DNA from: Amycolatopsis xylanica
Lineage (GTDB): Bacteria > Actinomycetota > Actinomycetes > Mycobacteriales > Pseudonocardiaceae
NCBI RefSeq assembly: GCF_900107045.1
Contig: NZ_FNON01000009.1
Coordinates: forward strand, 62,001 to 126,000
DNA length: 64,000 bases
Reading direction: 5' to 3'
Numbering within the stretch: the first letter of the stretch is position 1; the number at the start of each line of letters is the position of its first letter. The notes under the pieces are model-generated. The model saw only the letters and a program-made list of their open reading frames with translations, did no database searches and was not told where the DNA came from. This document shows positions 24,365 through 31,765 of the stretch, piece after piece. The position numbers were made by a program, and so were the translations under genes.

Positions 24365-25189
24365 TCACCACCCGGGCAAAGCCTCACGACGGCGCAACCA
24401 CTCCTCGGGGATCGCAGCCCCGCCCGCGGCGACGATCCCGCCAACGATCGCGCCGGTCGTGTCGACATCACCCCCGGCTTCCACACAAGCGGTGATCGCG
24501 GCCGGATAGTCGTTCGCGTTGCGCGCGGCCACCCACAACGCGAACGGCACCGTGTCCTGCGCCATCGCCCGAGCGCCGTTGCCGAGTTCATAAGCCGCCT
24601 CGGCAACTGAACATTCGGCGAGACTCGCCGCCCGCGCTACGCCTTGCTTGACCTCACCGTCGTCCAGCCGACGCAGGATCTCACCGAAACCCGCTTGAGC
24701 CGCCGCGAGCGCGACGGCCACCGCGCCCGCGACGCCCTCGGGATGCAGGTGCGTCACCTCGGCCGACAGCTTCGCTTGTTCCACAAGGGTTTCCAGATCA
24801 TCCGCGAAGTACGCGCCAAGCGGCGCGACTCGCATGGCGGCGCCATTGCCGCACGACCCCTGCCCCTGGAACGCGGCCCCTGCCGCCTCGCGCCACGGGA
24901 CGCCGTCGCGGATCGCGTGCAGGATCACGACCGCGCCCGGCCCATAACCGCGATACGGCTCGCACCGATCAGCGAACCCGCGCGCCAGCCTGTCGCGATC
25001 TATCTCGCCGTGATCGCGTAGTTCGGCCACGAGCGTGCAGGCCATCTCGGTGTCATCGGTCCACGGCCAGGGAGCGGCAGGCGGCCTGCCTGCTTGAAGT
25101 TCGGGAAGAGATCGGCCCGGCACGAAGAACTGGGCGCCCAAAGCGTCTCCGACGGAAAGCCCGTCGAGCGATTTCTGCATCAAGGACAT
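24365..25189 (-). CDS. ADP-ribosylglycohydrolase family protein
   Basis: 274 residues. The metal-binding motifs are present: GDALGAQF near the N-terminus, WTDDTEMA, and GGDVDTTGAIVGGIVAA near the C-terminus, whose aspartates hold the two magnesium ions in DraG/ARH enzymes. The family removes ADP-ribose from proteins or hydrolyses O-acetyl-ADP-ribose. ATG at 25189 is chosen because upstream codons run into a palindromic repeat; ATG 25180 is possible. No ADP-ribosyltransferase gene is nearby. Confidence 0.85.
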   Translation of the reverse strand: MSLMQKSLDGLSVGDALGAQFFVPGRSLPELQAGRPPAAPWPWTDDTEMACTLVAELRDHGEIDRDRLARGFADRCEPYRGYGPGAVVILHAIRDGVPWREAAGAAFQGQGSCGNGAAMRVAPLGAYFADDLETLVEQAKLSAEVTHLHPEGVAGAVAVALAAAQAGFGEILRRLDDGEVKQGVARAASLAECSVAEAAYELGNGARAMAQDTVPFALWVAARNANDYPAAITACVEAGGDVDTTGAIVGGIVAAGGAAIPEEWLRRREALPGW

Positions 25190-25242
25190 CGGCCGCGATC
25201 CTGCCACAGTCGCCCGGTTTCGCCACCCGATTTGACCGGCCA

Positions 25243-25290
25243 GGTCGTGAGCGTTGCGGGCGGTTCTAACCGCCCGCAACGCTCACGACC
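25243..25290. repeat. GTGAGCGTT-family palindrome 3
   Basis: Perfect 23-base arms around CT, with the core GGGCGGTT and AACCGCCC. It ends five bases before the nrdJ stop, so it is well placed to terminate nrdJ. Its centre is CT where other copies have AG, meaning it is inverted relative to them. Confidence 0.85.
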
Positions 25291-25295
25291 CCAGG

Positions 25296-28200
25296 TCAGC
25301 TGCAGCCGGAAGTCGCCCCGCACCCTTCGCAGGCGTAGCACGAACCGGCCGGACGCATCTTGGTCCCGCAGGTCATGCACAAGGGCGCGTCGGCCGCCTT
25401 GCCGAGGTGCAGTTCCATCAGCTCGGCCGTGCTGTGCGCGGTCTCCTCGATCGGGCGTGGCCGGGTCGACTCGACGCTCGTGCGCAACTCCTCGAGGTCC
25501 ACGCCGTCGGCGGTGGGTGTTCCGTAGTCGGTTTCGACCTGGGCCGTGCGCTCGTCGGCCGTGAAGATGCCGAGCTGGGCGCGTTTCTCGTAGGGCAGGA
25601 AGTCCAGGGCGAGGCGGCGGAACAGGTAGTCGAGGACGCTGGTGGCGATGCGGATGTCCGGATCATCGGTCATGCCCGCCGGCTCGAAGCGGAGGTTGGA
25701 GAACTTCGAGATGTAGAACTCCAGCGGGATCCCGTATTGAAGCCCGACTGAAATGGACATCGAGAACGCGTCCATCACACCGGCCAAAGTGGACCCCTGC
25801 TTGCCGAGCTTGATGAAGATCTCGCCAAGACCGTCGTCCGGATACGACCCCGCGTGGAGGTAACCCTCGGCGCCCCCGACGGTGAAGGACACCGTCTGGC
25901 TGGGGCGGCGTTTCGGCAGGCGCTTGCGCACCGGGCGGAACTCGACGGCGGGCTGTTCTTCTTGCTTGTCCTTCTTGCCGGTGGAGAGCGGCTGGCCGAC
26001 CTTGCAGTTGTCGCGGTAGATGGCGAGCGCCTTGAGGCCGAGCTTCCAGCCTTGGAAGTAGATCTCCTCGACCTCTTCGACCGTCGCCGACTCGGGCATG
26101 TTGACGGTCTTGGAGATCGCGCCGGACAGGAACGGCTGGACCGCGGCCATCATGCGGACATGGCCCATCGGCTTGATCGAGCGCTCGCCGACCGCGCAGT
26201 CGAACACCTCGTAGTGCTCGGGCCGGAGCCCCGGCGCGTCGACGACATGGCCGTTCTGCGCGACGTATTCGATGATCGCCTCGACCTGCTCATCCGGGTA
26301 ACCGAGAGCGGTCAACGCACGGGGAACGGTCTGGTTCACGATCTGCATCGAACCGCCGCCGACCAGCTTCTTGAACTTCACCAAGGAAAAGTCGGGCTCG
26401 ATTCCCGTGGTGTCACAATCGAGCATGAAACCAATTGTGCCAGTCGGAGCCAATACACTGGCCTGCGAATTGCGCCAGCCATTTTGTGCGCCGATTTCTA
26501 TTCCGCGTTTCCATTCTTCGGTGGCGAGTGAGCGGACCGCGGCATCGTTGGCGTGGAGGGTACGGATCTCGTCGTTGGCGGCGGCGTGCTTGCGCATGAC
26601 GCGCTGGTGCGGCTCGGCGTTGCGGGCGTAGCCGTCGTAGGGTCCGACGACCCCGGCGAGTTCCGCCGAGCGGCGGTAGGAAACGCCGGTCATCAGCGAG
26701 GTGATCGAGGCGGCGAGCGCGCGGCCGCCGTCGGAATCGTAGGCGTGGCCGAGCGCCATCAGGAGGGCGCCGAGGTTCGCGTAGCCGATGCCGAGCTGAC
26801 GGAACTTGCGGGTGATGTCGCCGATCGACTCGGTCGGGAAGTCCGCGAAGCAGATGGAAATGTCCATCGCCGTGATGACGAATTCCACGGCCTTCACGAA
26901 CAACGGCGCATCGAAAGTGCCGTCAGAATTGACGAACTTCAACAAGTTGAGCGAGGCGAGATTACAACTTGAATTGTCCAAATGTAGATATTCGGAACAT
27001 GGGTTAGATGCGGTGATACGACCTGATTCGGGGCAGGTGTGCCAATCATTGATCGTGCCGTCGTATTGGATGCCGGGGTCGGCGCATTCCCAGGCGGCGG
27101 TGGTCATCGAGCGGAAGATCTGGCGGGCGTCGACGGTGTCGATGACCTCGTTGGTCAGGCGGGCGCGGAGGCCGAAGCCGTCGCCGGACTCGACGGCGCG
27201 CATGAACTCGTCCGAGACGCGGACCGAGTTGTTGGCGTTCTGGTACTGGACCGAGGAGATGTCCGCGCCGCTGAGGTCCATGTCGAAGCCCGCGTCGCGC
27301 AGTACCTTGATCTTCTTCTCTTCGCGGGCCTTGGTCTGGATGAACTCTTCGATGTCGGGGTGGTCGACGTCGAGCACGACCATCTTGGCGGCGCGGCGGG
27401 TGGCTCCGCCGGACTTGATGGTGCCCGCCGAGGCGTCGGCGCCGCGCATGAACGAGACCGGGCCCGACGCGGTGCCGCCGGAGGTCAGCAGCTCACGGGA
27501 GGAGCGGATGCGGGAGAGGTTGAGGCCCGCTCCGGAGCCTCCCTTGAAGATCAGTCCCTCTTCGCGGTACCAGTTGAGAATGGACTCCATCGTGTCGTCC
27601 ACGGCGAGGATGAAGCAGTTGTGGACGCGGAGGTTCGAGGACAGATACTCCCCTGACTCCGTTTGGATGTCGTAAACCGGCATCTCGCCGCGACTCTCGA
27701 TGCTCGCGATCTCCAGGCGCTTGGCATCGAGCGCGGATCGGCCGGGGATTTCGAAGGAAGCCTCCAGCTTCCCTGCCTTCACCGGATCGATGAATCCGAT
27801 CGAGTCGGCGAAGATCCGCCGCTCCCCGGCGTTCTGAATGCGGATGCCCCACAGGTCGTGGCGGTCGGGTCGAGGATCGGTCTTGTGCCCCACACGCGCG
27901 AAGATGCCGAAGCGGGCCAGCAACGCCTGCAGACCGCGGACCAGCCGTTCACCGATCATGTCGAGCGCGACCAAAGTGGACCGTTCCCGCCGCGACACGT
28001 AACCCTCGGCCTGGAAGATGCTGCGCAGGTACGCCCTGACCACGGGCAGCGGAGCGGTGTGCAGGAACTCCGGAACTTCCATGTCGCAGCCACGAGCGCG
28101 CAGCCCCCAGCGGCTCACGAATGGTTCGAGCGCGTTCCCGTAGAGCCGGGTACGACGGCAATCCAGCTTCGTGTCCTGGGTCTCCACCGCGCGCTCATGC

Positions 28201-29156
28201 CGGTGGACATCGGGGAACACCTGGTCCAGCGCCTCGGTCACCCAGGACAGCTCGGCGTCGTTGACCGTCATAGCCTCGATCGTCAGCGATCGATTCGTGC
28301 CCTGATACTGACCGACGAATCCGTCGGACTGCAGCCAGCCTGCCAGCGCGGCCTCGGCGATCTCACGCTGATCGATTTCGCGTTCACCGAAGGACACCGA
28401 CCTGTGCCATACGAGCTTGTCATTCACTCGCAGTTCGCCCGCGGGAACGAAACGTCCCGAGTCAACGCCGGTCGCCAGCCAGACGAGGTGGTCGGCTGTC
28501 ACGTCGAGCGCGTGACCCGACTTGGTCATGATGCGGAGAACCTCTTTGACGCCATTGGCCTTGGTGGCGACCACGGAGGTGAGTCCATGGGCGTCGAACA
28601 CCTTGGTGCCGACCGCGTCCTGCTCGACGAGCCGTCCAATGGGGATCGAGCCTGCGGGGGTGGTGACCAGCGCGTCATACGGCTGGCACGCCGAGACTTG
28701 CTGCTTCGAGGCGGTTCCGACGTTGAACCAGACCGGGGAGTTGAAGCTGAAGACCTGGTGCAGCAGCATCCAGGTGAGCTCGTGTTCGAAGAGCTCGGCG
28801 TCGGCGGCGGTGGTGAAGTAGCCGTGCTCGGTGCCCGCCTCGACGTAGGTCTTGACGACCCTGTCGATGAGCTGTTTGAGGCTCTTCTCGCGCTGGGGGG
28901 TGCCGACGGCGCCGCGGAAGTACTTGCTGGTGACGATGTTGGTGGCGTTGACCGACCAGAAGTCGGGGAACTCGACGCCGCGCTGCTCGAAGTTGACGGT
29001 GCCGTCGCGCCAGTTGGTCATGACGACGTCGCGGCTTTCCCAGGTCACGTCGTCGTAGGGATGCACGCCTTCGGTGGTGAACACGCGCTGGACCTTGAGC
29101 CCGCGCTTGCCCTGTTCCTTGCCGGGCTTGGCTCCGGCACCCACAATTTCGGTCAT
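25296..29156 (-). CDS. nrdJ: Adenosylcobalamin-dependent (class II) ribonucleotide reductase with intein
   Basis: The 1286-residue precursor gives a 929-residue mature enzyme after removal of a 357-residue intein. It converts ribonucleoside diphosphates to deoxy forms using B12. Visible parts are SA|CFILAVDDTMES around the first active-site Cys (C514), GGSGAGLNLSR for substrate binding, NPCSEYLHLDNSSCNLASL (718-736) with the radical Cys, APTGTIGF near 903-910, and a C-terminal Cys cluster (CMTCGTK and CEGCGATSGC) for re-reduction or zinc. The ATG at 29156 lies 38 bases after nrdR, so nrdR-nrdJ is an operon and likely repressed by NrdR. Two low-GC patches (26401-26520 about 52%; 26881-27060 about 49%) stand out in a gene otherwise near 65-70%. 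Confidence 0.95.
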   Translation of the reverse strand: MTEIVGAGAKPGKEQGKRGLKVQRVFTTEGVHPYDDVTWESRDVVMTNWRDGTVNFEQRGVEFPDFWSVNATNIVTSKYFRGAVGTPQREKSLKQLIDRVVKTYVEAGTEHGYFTTAADAELFEHELTWMLLHQVFSFNSPVWFNVGTASKQQVSACQPYDALVTTPAGSIPIGRLVEQDAVGTKVFDAHGLTSVVATKANGVKEVLRIMTKSGHALDVTADHLVWLATGVDSGRFVPAGELRVNDKLVWHRSVSFGEREIDQREIAEAALAGWLQSDGFVGQYQGTNRSLTIEAMTVNDAELSWVTEALDQVFPDVHRHERAVETQDTKLDCRRTRLYGNALEPFVSRWGLRARGCDMEVPEFLHTAPLPVVRAYLRSIFQAEGYVSRRERSTLVALDMIGERLVRGLQALLARFGIFARVGHKTDPRPDRHDLWGIRIQNAGERRIFADSIGFIDPVKAGKLEASFEIPGRSALDAKRLEIASIESRGEMPVYDIQTESGEYLSSNLRVHNCFILAVDDTMESILNWYREEGLIFKGGSGAGLNLSRIRSSRELLTSGGTASGPVSFMRGADASAGTIKSGGATRRAAKMVVLDVDHPDIEEFIQTKAREEKKIKVLRDAGFDMDLSGADISSVQYQNANNSVRVSDEFMRAVESGDGFGLRARLTNEVIDTVDARQIFRSMTTAAWECADPGIQYDGTINDWHTCPESGRITASNPCSEYLHLDNSSCNLASLNLLKFVNSDGTFDAPLFVKAVEFVITAMDISICFADFPTESIGDITRKFRQLGIGYANLGALLMALGHAYDSDGGRALAASITSLMTGVSYRRSAELAGVVGPYDGYARNAEPHQRVMRKHAAANDEIRTLHANDAAVRSLATEEWKRGIEIGAQNGWRNSQASVLAPTGTIGFMLDCDTTGIEPDFSLVKFKKLVGGGSMQIVNQTVPRALTALGYPDEQVEAIIEYVAQNGHVVDAPGLRPEHYEVFDCAVGERSIKPMGHVRMMAAVQPFLSGAISKTVNMPESATVEEVEEIYFQGWKLGLKALAIYRDNCKVGQPLSTGKKDKQEEQPAVEFRPVRKRLPKRRPSQTVSFTVGGAEGYLHAGSYPDDGLGEIFIKLGKQGSTLAGVMDAFSMSISVGLQYGIPLEFYISKFSNLRFEPAGMTDDPDIRIATSVLDYLFRRLALDFLPYEKRAQLGIFTADERTAQVETDYGTPTADGVDLEELRTSVESTRPRPIEETAHSTAELMELHLGKAADAPLCMTCGTKMRPAGSCYACEGCGATSGCS
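27618..28688 (-). other. Intein with LAGLIDADG endonuclease inside NrdJ
   Basis: Residues 157-513 of the precursor. It starts with Cys157 (CQPYDALVTTPAGS, block A) and ends with SSNLRVHN before Cys514 of the C-extein. Block B has TADH (TxxH). Two LAGLIDADG motifs read LAGWLQSDG (271-279) and YLRSIFQAEGYVS (376-388). The penultimate His512 and terminal Asn513 required for splicing are intact. Length and motifs indicate a full-size, splicing-competent intein, probably still with homing-endonuclease fold. Precise removal restores the normal SACFIL sequence of NrdJ. GC looks adapted to the host. Confidence 0.95.
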
Positions 29157-29194
29157 GGGTTTCCTCGCTCCCCGCGCGGCGTGAAACGACCTGC

Positions 29195-29689
29195 TCAGTC
29201 GCCGCCCGCGTTTTTTTCGCCGTCGTTCGGCTGTGCCGAACCTGCCATCGCCTGGCGAAGGTCCGAGATCTCCTTCTCGAAGTCCTCTACCGAGGAGAAG
29301 GAGCGGTAGACGCTGGCGAACCGGAGGTACGCGACCCCGTCCAGTTCACGGAGCGGGCCGAGGATGGCGAGGCCGACCTCATGGCTCGGGATCTCCGCGA
29401 GCCCGGCGGAGCGGATCGACTCCTCCACCCGCTGTGCCAGCTGCTGCAACGCGTCGTCGTCGACCGGCCTGCCCTGGCAGGCGCGGCGCACACCGCGGAC
29501 GACCTTGTCCCTGCTGAACTGCTCGGTGACGCCGGACCGCTTGACGACGGCGAGCACCATCGTCTCCGACGTGGTGAACCTCCGGCCGCACTCGGCGCAG
29601 GAGCGCCGACGCCGGATGGCCTGTCCCTCATCCACCTCACGCGAGTCGACGACCCGGGAGTCCGCATGACGGCAGAACGGGCACCTCAT
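29195..29689 (-). CDS. nrdR: Transcriptional repressor NrdR
   Basis: 164 residues. The N-terminal zinc ribbon (CPFC at 3-6, CAEC near 31-34) reads MRCPFCRHADSRVVDSR, and the ATP-cone domain follows (about 49-139; VVKRSGVTEQFSRDKV). NrdR binds tandem NrdR boxes in ribonucleotide-reductase promoters when dATP and ATP are bound. ATG at 29689 gives the invariant N-terminus. The ORF is open further upstream, but those codons are not conserved. It is first gene of nrdR-nrdJ, and a box-like sequence lies about 200 bases upstream. Confidence 0.96.
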   Translation of the reverse strand: MRCPFCRHADSRVVDSREVDEGQAIRRRRSCAECGRRFTTSETMVLAVVKRSGVTEQFSRDKVVRGVRRACQGRPVDDDALQQLAQRVEESIRSAGLAEIPSHEVGLAILGPLRELDGVAYLRFASVYRSFSSVEDFEKEISDLRQAMAGSAQPNDGEKNAGGD

Positions 29690-29797
29690 CCGCCGATCAC
29701 CTTCCCCTCCATGCCGGTCGTCGCCGGAAGCACCGGGAACACCCACATTGTGTCCGGTGGGGATGGCGCCGTGCGCACCGGCCCCTGGGGATGCTTC

Positions 29798-29870
29798 TGT
29801 GGATATCCGGTGGGTGAACACCGACGAGCTGTGGACAACCGCTGCCGATTCTACCCCAACTTGTGGACCA
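29798..29870 (-). promoter_or_regulatory. Three DnaA-box-like 9-mers at 32-bp spacing upstream of nrdR
   Basis: TGTGGATAT (29798-29806), TGTGGACAA (29830-29838) and TGTGGACCA (29862-29870) are in the same orientation, each exactly 32 bases from the next. The middle one is a perfect complement of TTGTCCACA; the others have one or two differences. They lie in the nrdR-nrdJ promoter region. Confidence 0.4.
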
Positions 29871-29885
29871 ACTACAGCCGTGTAA

Positions 29886-29901
29886 CTACTAGATATAGCG
29901 G
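29886..29901. promoter_or_regulatory. NrdR-box-like sequence
   Basis: On the minus strand the core reads CTATATCTAG, 9 of 10 matches to the NrdR-box core CwATATaTwG. It lies about 200 bases upstream of nrdR. A second full box in phase was not found, although ATTGTGT near 29748-29754 resembles a half site. Confidence 0.45.
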
Positions 29902-29991
29902 TGCACAGTAGATCGGGGCCGAACGGCGCGCAACCGCCACGATCGGGCGACACGGCGCGTTCCGCGCTCGCCGCGGAGGGTGCGCGGGCGG

Positions 29992-30477
29992 TCATGGCCT
30001 GGCGGGCTCGACGCCTCGCGCGACGGGGACCGTGAGCGGGAGTCCCGGCACGATCGCGGCGTCTTGCAGGTCGTTGAGCTGCTTGATGCGGTCGACGACC
30101 GCGCCGGTCTCGCTGCCTGGCGCGAACCGGGCGGCGATGTCCGACAGTGTTTCGCCGGGTGCGACCGACACGGTGGCGGTCTGCTCGGGCACCGCGGACG
30201 GCGAAACCCCGTTCGCAAGTACACCCAAACCGGTTACCCCGAGCCCGGCCGCGACGGCCAGCGCGACCAGCCACGGCCACCGCACCGCGATCCGGCGCGG
30301 CGCGCACGGGGCGACGGCGCCCGCCTTGCGGCCCGCCACGACCCTGGCCCGCGTCGGCGGGCGGCGCGTCTCGCCGAGCCTGCGCACCCGAAGCCTCGGT
30401 GGCGCGACCCGTTCCGGCGCCGCGACCGGCCTGCGCGCCACGGAGCGGATCAGTCCTTCACCCACGAGAATCGACAT
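29992..30477 (-). CDS. LysM-domain membrane protein, ChiZ/DivS-like SOS cell-division factor
   Basis: 161 residues: a basic cytoplasmic N-terminus (about 1-65), one membrane helix (about 68-90) and an external LysM domain (about 101-152; VAPGETLSDIAARFAPGS). The position, divergent from lexA and ahead of nrdR, is that of Rv2719c (ChiZ) in M. tuberculosis and DivS in Corynebacterium, which halt division after DNA damage. A GAGGAGG site lies 7 bases before the ATG at 30477. An SOS-like box sits about 60 bases upstream, so LexA control is expected. Confidence 0.85.
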   Translation of the reverse strand: MSILVGEGLIRSVARRPVAAPERVAPPRLRVRRLGETRRPPTRARVVAGRKAGAVAPCAPRRIAVRWPWLVALAVAAGLGVTGLGVLANGVSPSAVPEQTATVSVAPGETLSDIAARFAPGSETGAVVDRIKQLNDLQDAAIVPGLPLTVPVARGVEPARP

Positions 30478-30533
30478 CTCGGAACCTCCTCGCAGTCCCA
30501 CTGCCCGGCGTCGTGGCTGGTGTGCCACCATGA

Positions 30534-30549
30534 TCGAACACTCGTTCTA
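30534..30549. promoter_or_regulatory. SOS (LexA) box near the LysM gene
   Basis: TCGAACACTCGTTCTA matches the mycobacterial LexA consensus TCGAAC-N4-GTTCGA at 11 of 12 fixed positions. It lies 57 bases upstream of the LysM gene start. Confidence 0.75.
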
Positions 30550-30614
30550 TCGAACGCCTGGGCGAATGTCTACCACCTACCCCCGACAAAATCGAGCACG
30601 GCACGGCGTGTCGC

Positions 30615-30630
30615 TCGAACAGATGTTTGA
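30615..30630. promoter_or_regulatory. SOS (LexA) box near lexA
   Basis: TCGAACAGATGTTTGA matches TCGAAC-N4-GTTCGA at 11 of 12 fixed positions, 143 bases upstream of the lexA start. It fits LexA autoregulation. Confidence 0.7.
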
Positions 30631-30773
30631 TATCTTTTACCGCGCGGGCTAACGTCGTCGACAGGACATCCGCGGCCCGGGCTCCCGCCTGCGGCCGCGT
30701 GCGAAACCGCCGGTCAGCACAGACTCGGCGGCGTCCGGCGGAAGCCGGCGATGATCATCTGGGAGGCGACGCA

Positions 30774-31493
30774 GTGACAGACGACAGGAAGGCCGGGGCG
30801 GTGGAGAAGCAAGCGGGCAAGGTGCACTCCCTGCCCGAGGTCTACGACGTCGACGACACCCTGACCGTTCGGCAGCAGCAGGTGCTGGAAGTGATCAGGG
30901 CCTGGGTCAGCCGTTTCGGGTACCCGCCGAGCGTGCGCGAGATCGGGGAGGCCGTCGGGCTGACGTCGACGTCGTCGGTCTCGCACCAGCTGCGCGCGCT
31001 GCAGCGCAAGGGCTACCTGCGCCGCGACGCGAACCGGCCGCGCGCGGTCGGCGTGCTGGCCCAGCACGACGACAACCCGATGGGGATCGAGCAGCACGAG
31101 GACGTGCAGCCGGGGCCCAAGCCCGCGTACGTGCCGCTGGTCGGCCGGATCGCGGCCGGTGGGCCGGTGCTCGCCGAGCAGGCGATCGAGGACGTCTTCC
31201 CGCTGCCGCGCGAGATCGTCGGCGAGGGCGAGCTGTTCCTGCTGAGCGTCACCGGTGACTCGATGATCGACGCGGCCATCACGAACGGCGACTGGGTCGT
31301 GGTCCGGCAGCAGCCGACCGCGGACAACGGCGAGATCGTGGCGGCGATGATCGACGGCGAGGCCACGGTCAAGACGTTCAAGCGCAAGGACGGCCACATC
31401 TGGCTGATGCCGCACAACGAGGCCTACGAGCCGATCCCCGGCGACGACGCCACCATCCTCGGCAAGGTCGTCGCGGTCCTGCGCCGCCTCTGA
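30774..31493 (+). CDS. lexA: LexA repressor
   Basis: 239 residues. The winged helix covers about 30-95 (PPSVREIGEAVGLTSTSSVSHQL). The self-cleavage bond is A128-G129 in GRIAAGG, and the catalytic dyad is S163 (TGDSM) and K200 (ATVKTF). On DNA damage RecA filaments trigger cleavage and release the SOS genes. GTG at 30774 with GGGAGG 7 bases upstream gives the usual actinobacterial N-terminus; a longer open frame upstream is not conserved. It is divergent from the LysM gene with two SOS boxes between. Confidence 0.96.
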   Translation: MTDDRKAGAVEKQAGKVHSLPEVYDVDDTLTVRQQQVLEVIRAWVSRFGYPPSVREIGEAVGLTSTSSVSHQLRALQRKGYLRRDANRPRAVGVLAQHDDNPMGIEQHEDVQPGPKPAYVPLVGRIAAGGPVLAEQAIEDVFPLPREIVGEGELFLLSVTGDSMIDAAITNGDWVVVRQQPTADNGEIVAAMIDGEATVKTFKRKDGHIWLMPHNEAYEPIPGDDATILGKVVAVLRRL

Positions 31494-31575
31494 CCGATCA
31501 AGGCTCGTGCCGACGGTTCTCTTGAGGGGAAAGCCAAAGGGGGCACCCTCGCCGCGCGATCAGCCTCAGGCGGGC

Positions 31576-31622
31576 GCGAGTGGTGACTTTGCTGCATCTA
31601 ACGGAGCAGAGGTACCACTCGC
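31576..31622. repeat. Degenerate palindrome (GCGAGTGGT/ACCACTCGC)
   Basis: Nine-base perfect outer arms around an imperfect GCTGC/GCAG interior. It is the first of three dyads in the lexA 3' region. Confidence 0.55.
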
Positions 31623-31639
31623 ACAGGGTTTTTCGTGGT

Positions 31640-31692
31640 TGAGCGAGGGGTTCCCCTGCTGCGTTGGGTGCAGCAGGGGAACCCCTCGCTCA
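31640..31692. repeat. Long perfect hairpin downstream of lexA
   Basis: Arms of 23 bases (31640-31662 and 31670-31692) pair perfectly around GTTGGGT. The arms contain AGGGGTTCCCCT, itself a dyad, so more than one fold is possible. A bidirectional terminator between lexA and the convergent gene is likely. Confidence 0.75.
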
Positions 31693-31717
31693 CGACGTGG
31701 CCACGGGAGGCCAGGGT

Positions 31718-31759
31718 CGTGAGTGTTTTGACCGGTTAGAACCGGCCGTACCACTCACG
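31718..31759. repeat. GTGAGTGTT-family palindrome 4 (degenerate)
   Basis: 20-base arms around AG with four mismatches; outer CGTGAGTG and inner CCGGTT are intact. It ends 6 bases before the stop of the convergent gene at 31766. Confidence 0.7.
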
Positions 31760-31765
31760 TGCCCT

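Noticed and set aside
26401..27060. Genomic island or foreign gene fragment inside nrdJ
   Set aside because: The low-GC patches stay in frame and encode normal NrdJ active-site residues, so they are codon-level changes only.
29690..29991. Cobalamin riboswitch upstream of nrdR-nrdJ
   Set aside because: No B12-box-like core or surrounding stems were seen. The space instead holds DnaA-like and NrdR-like sites.
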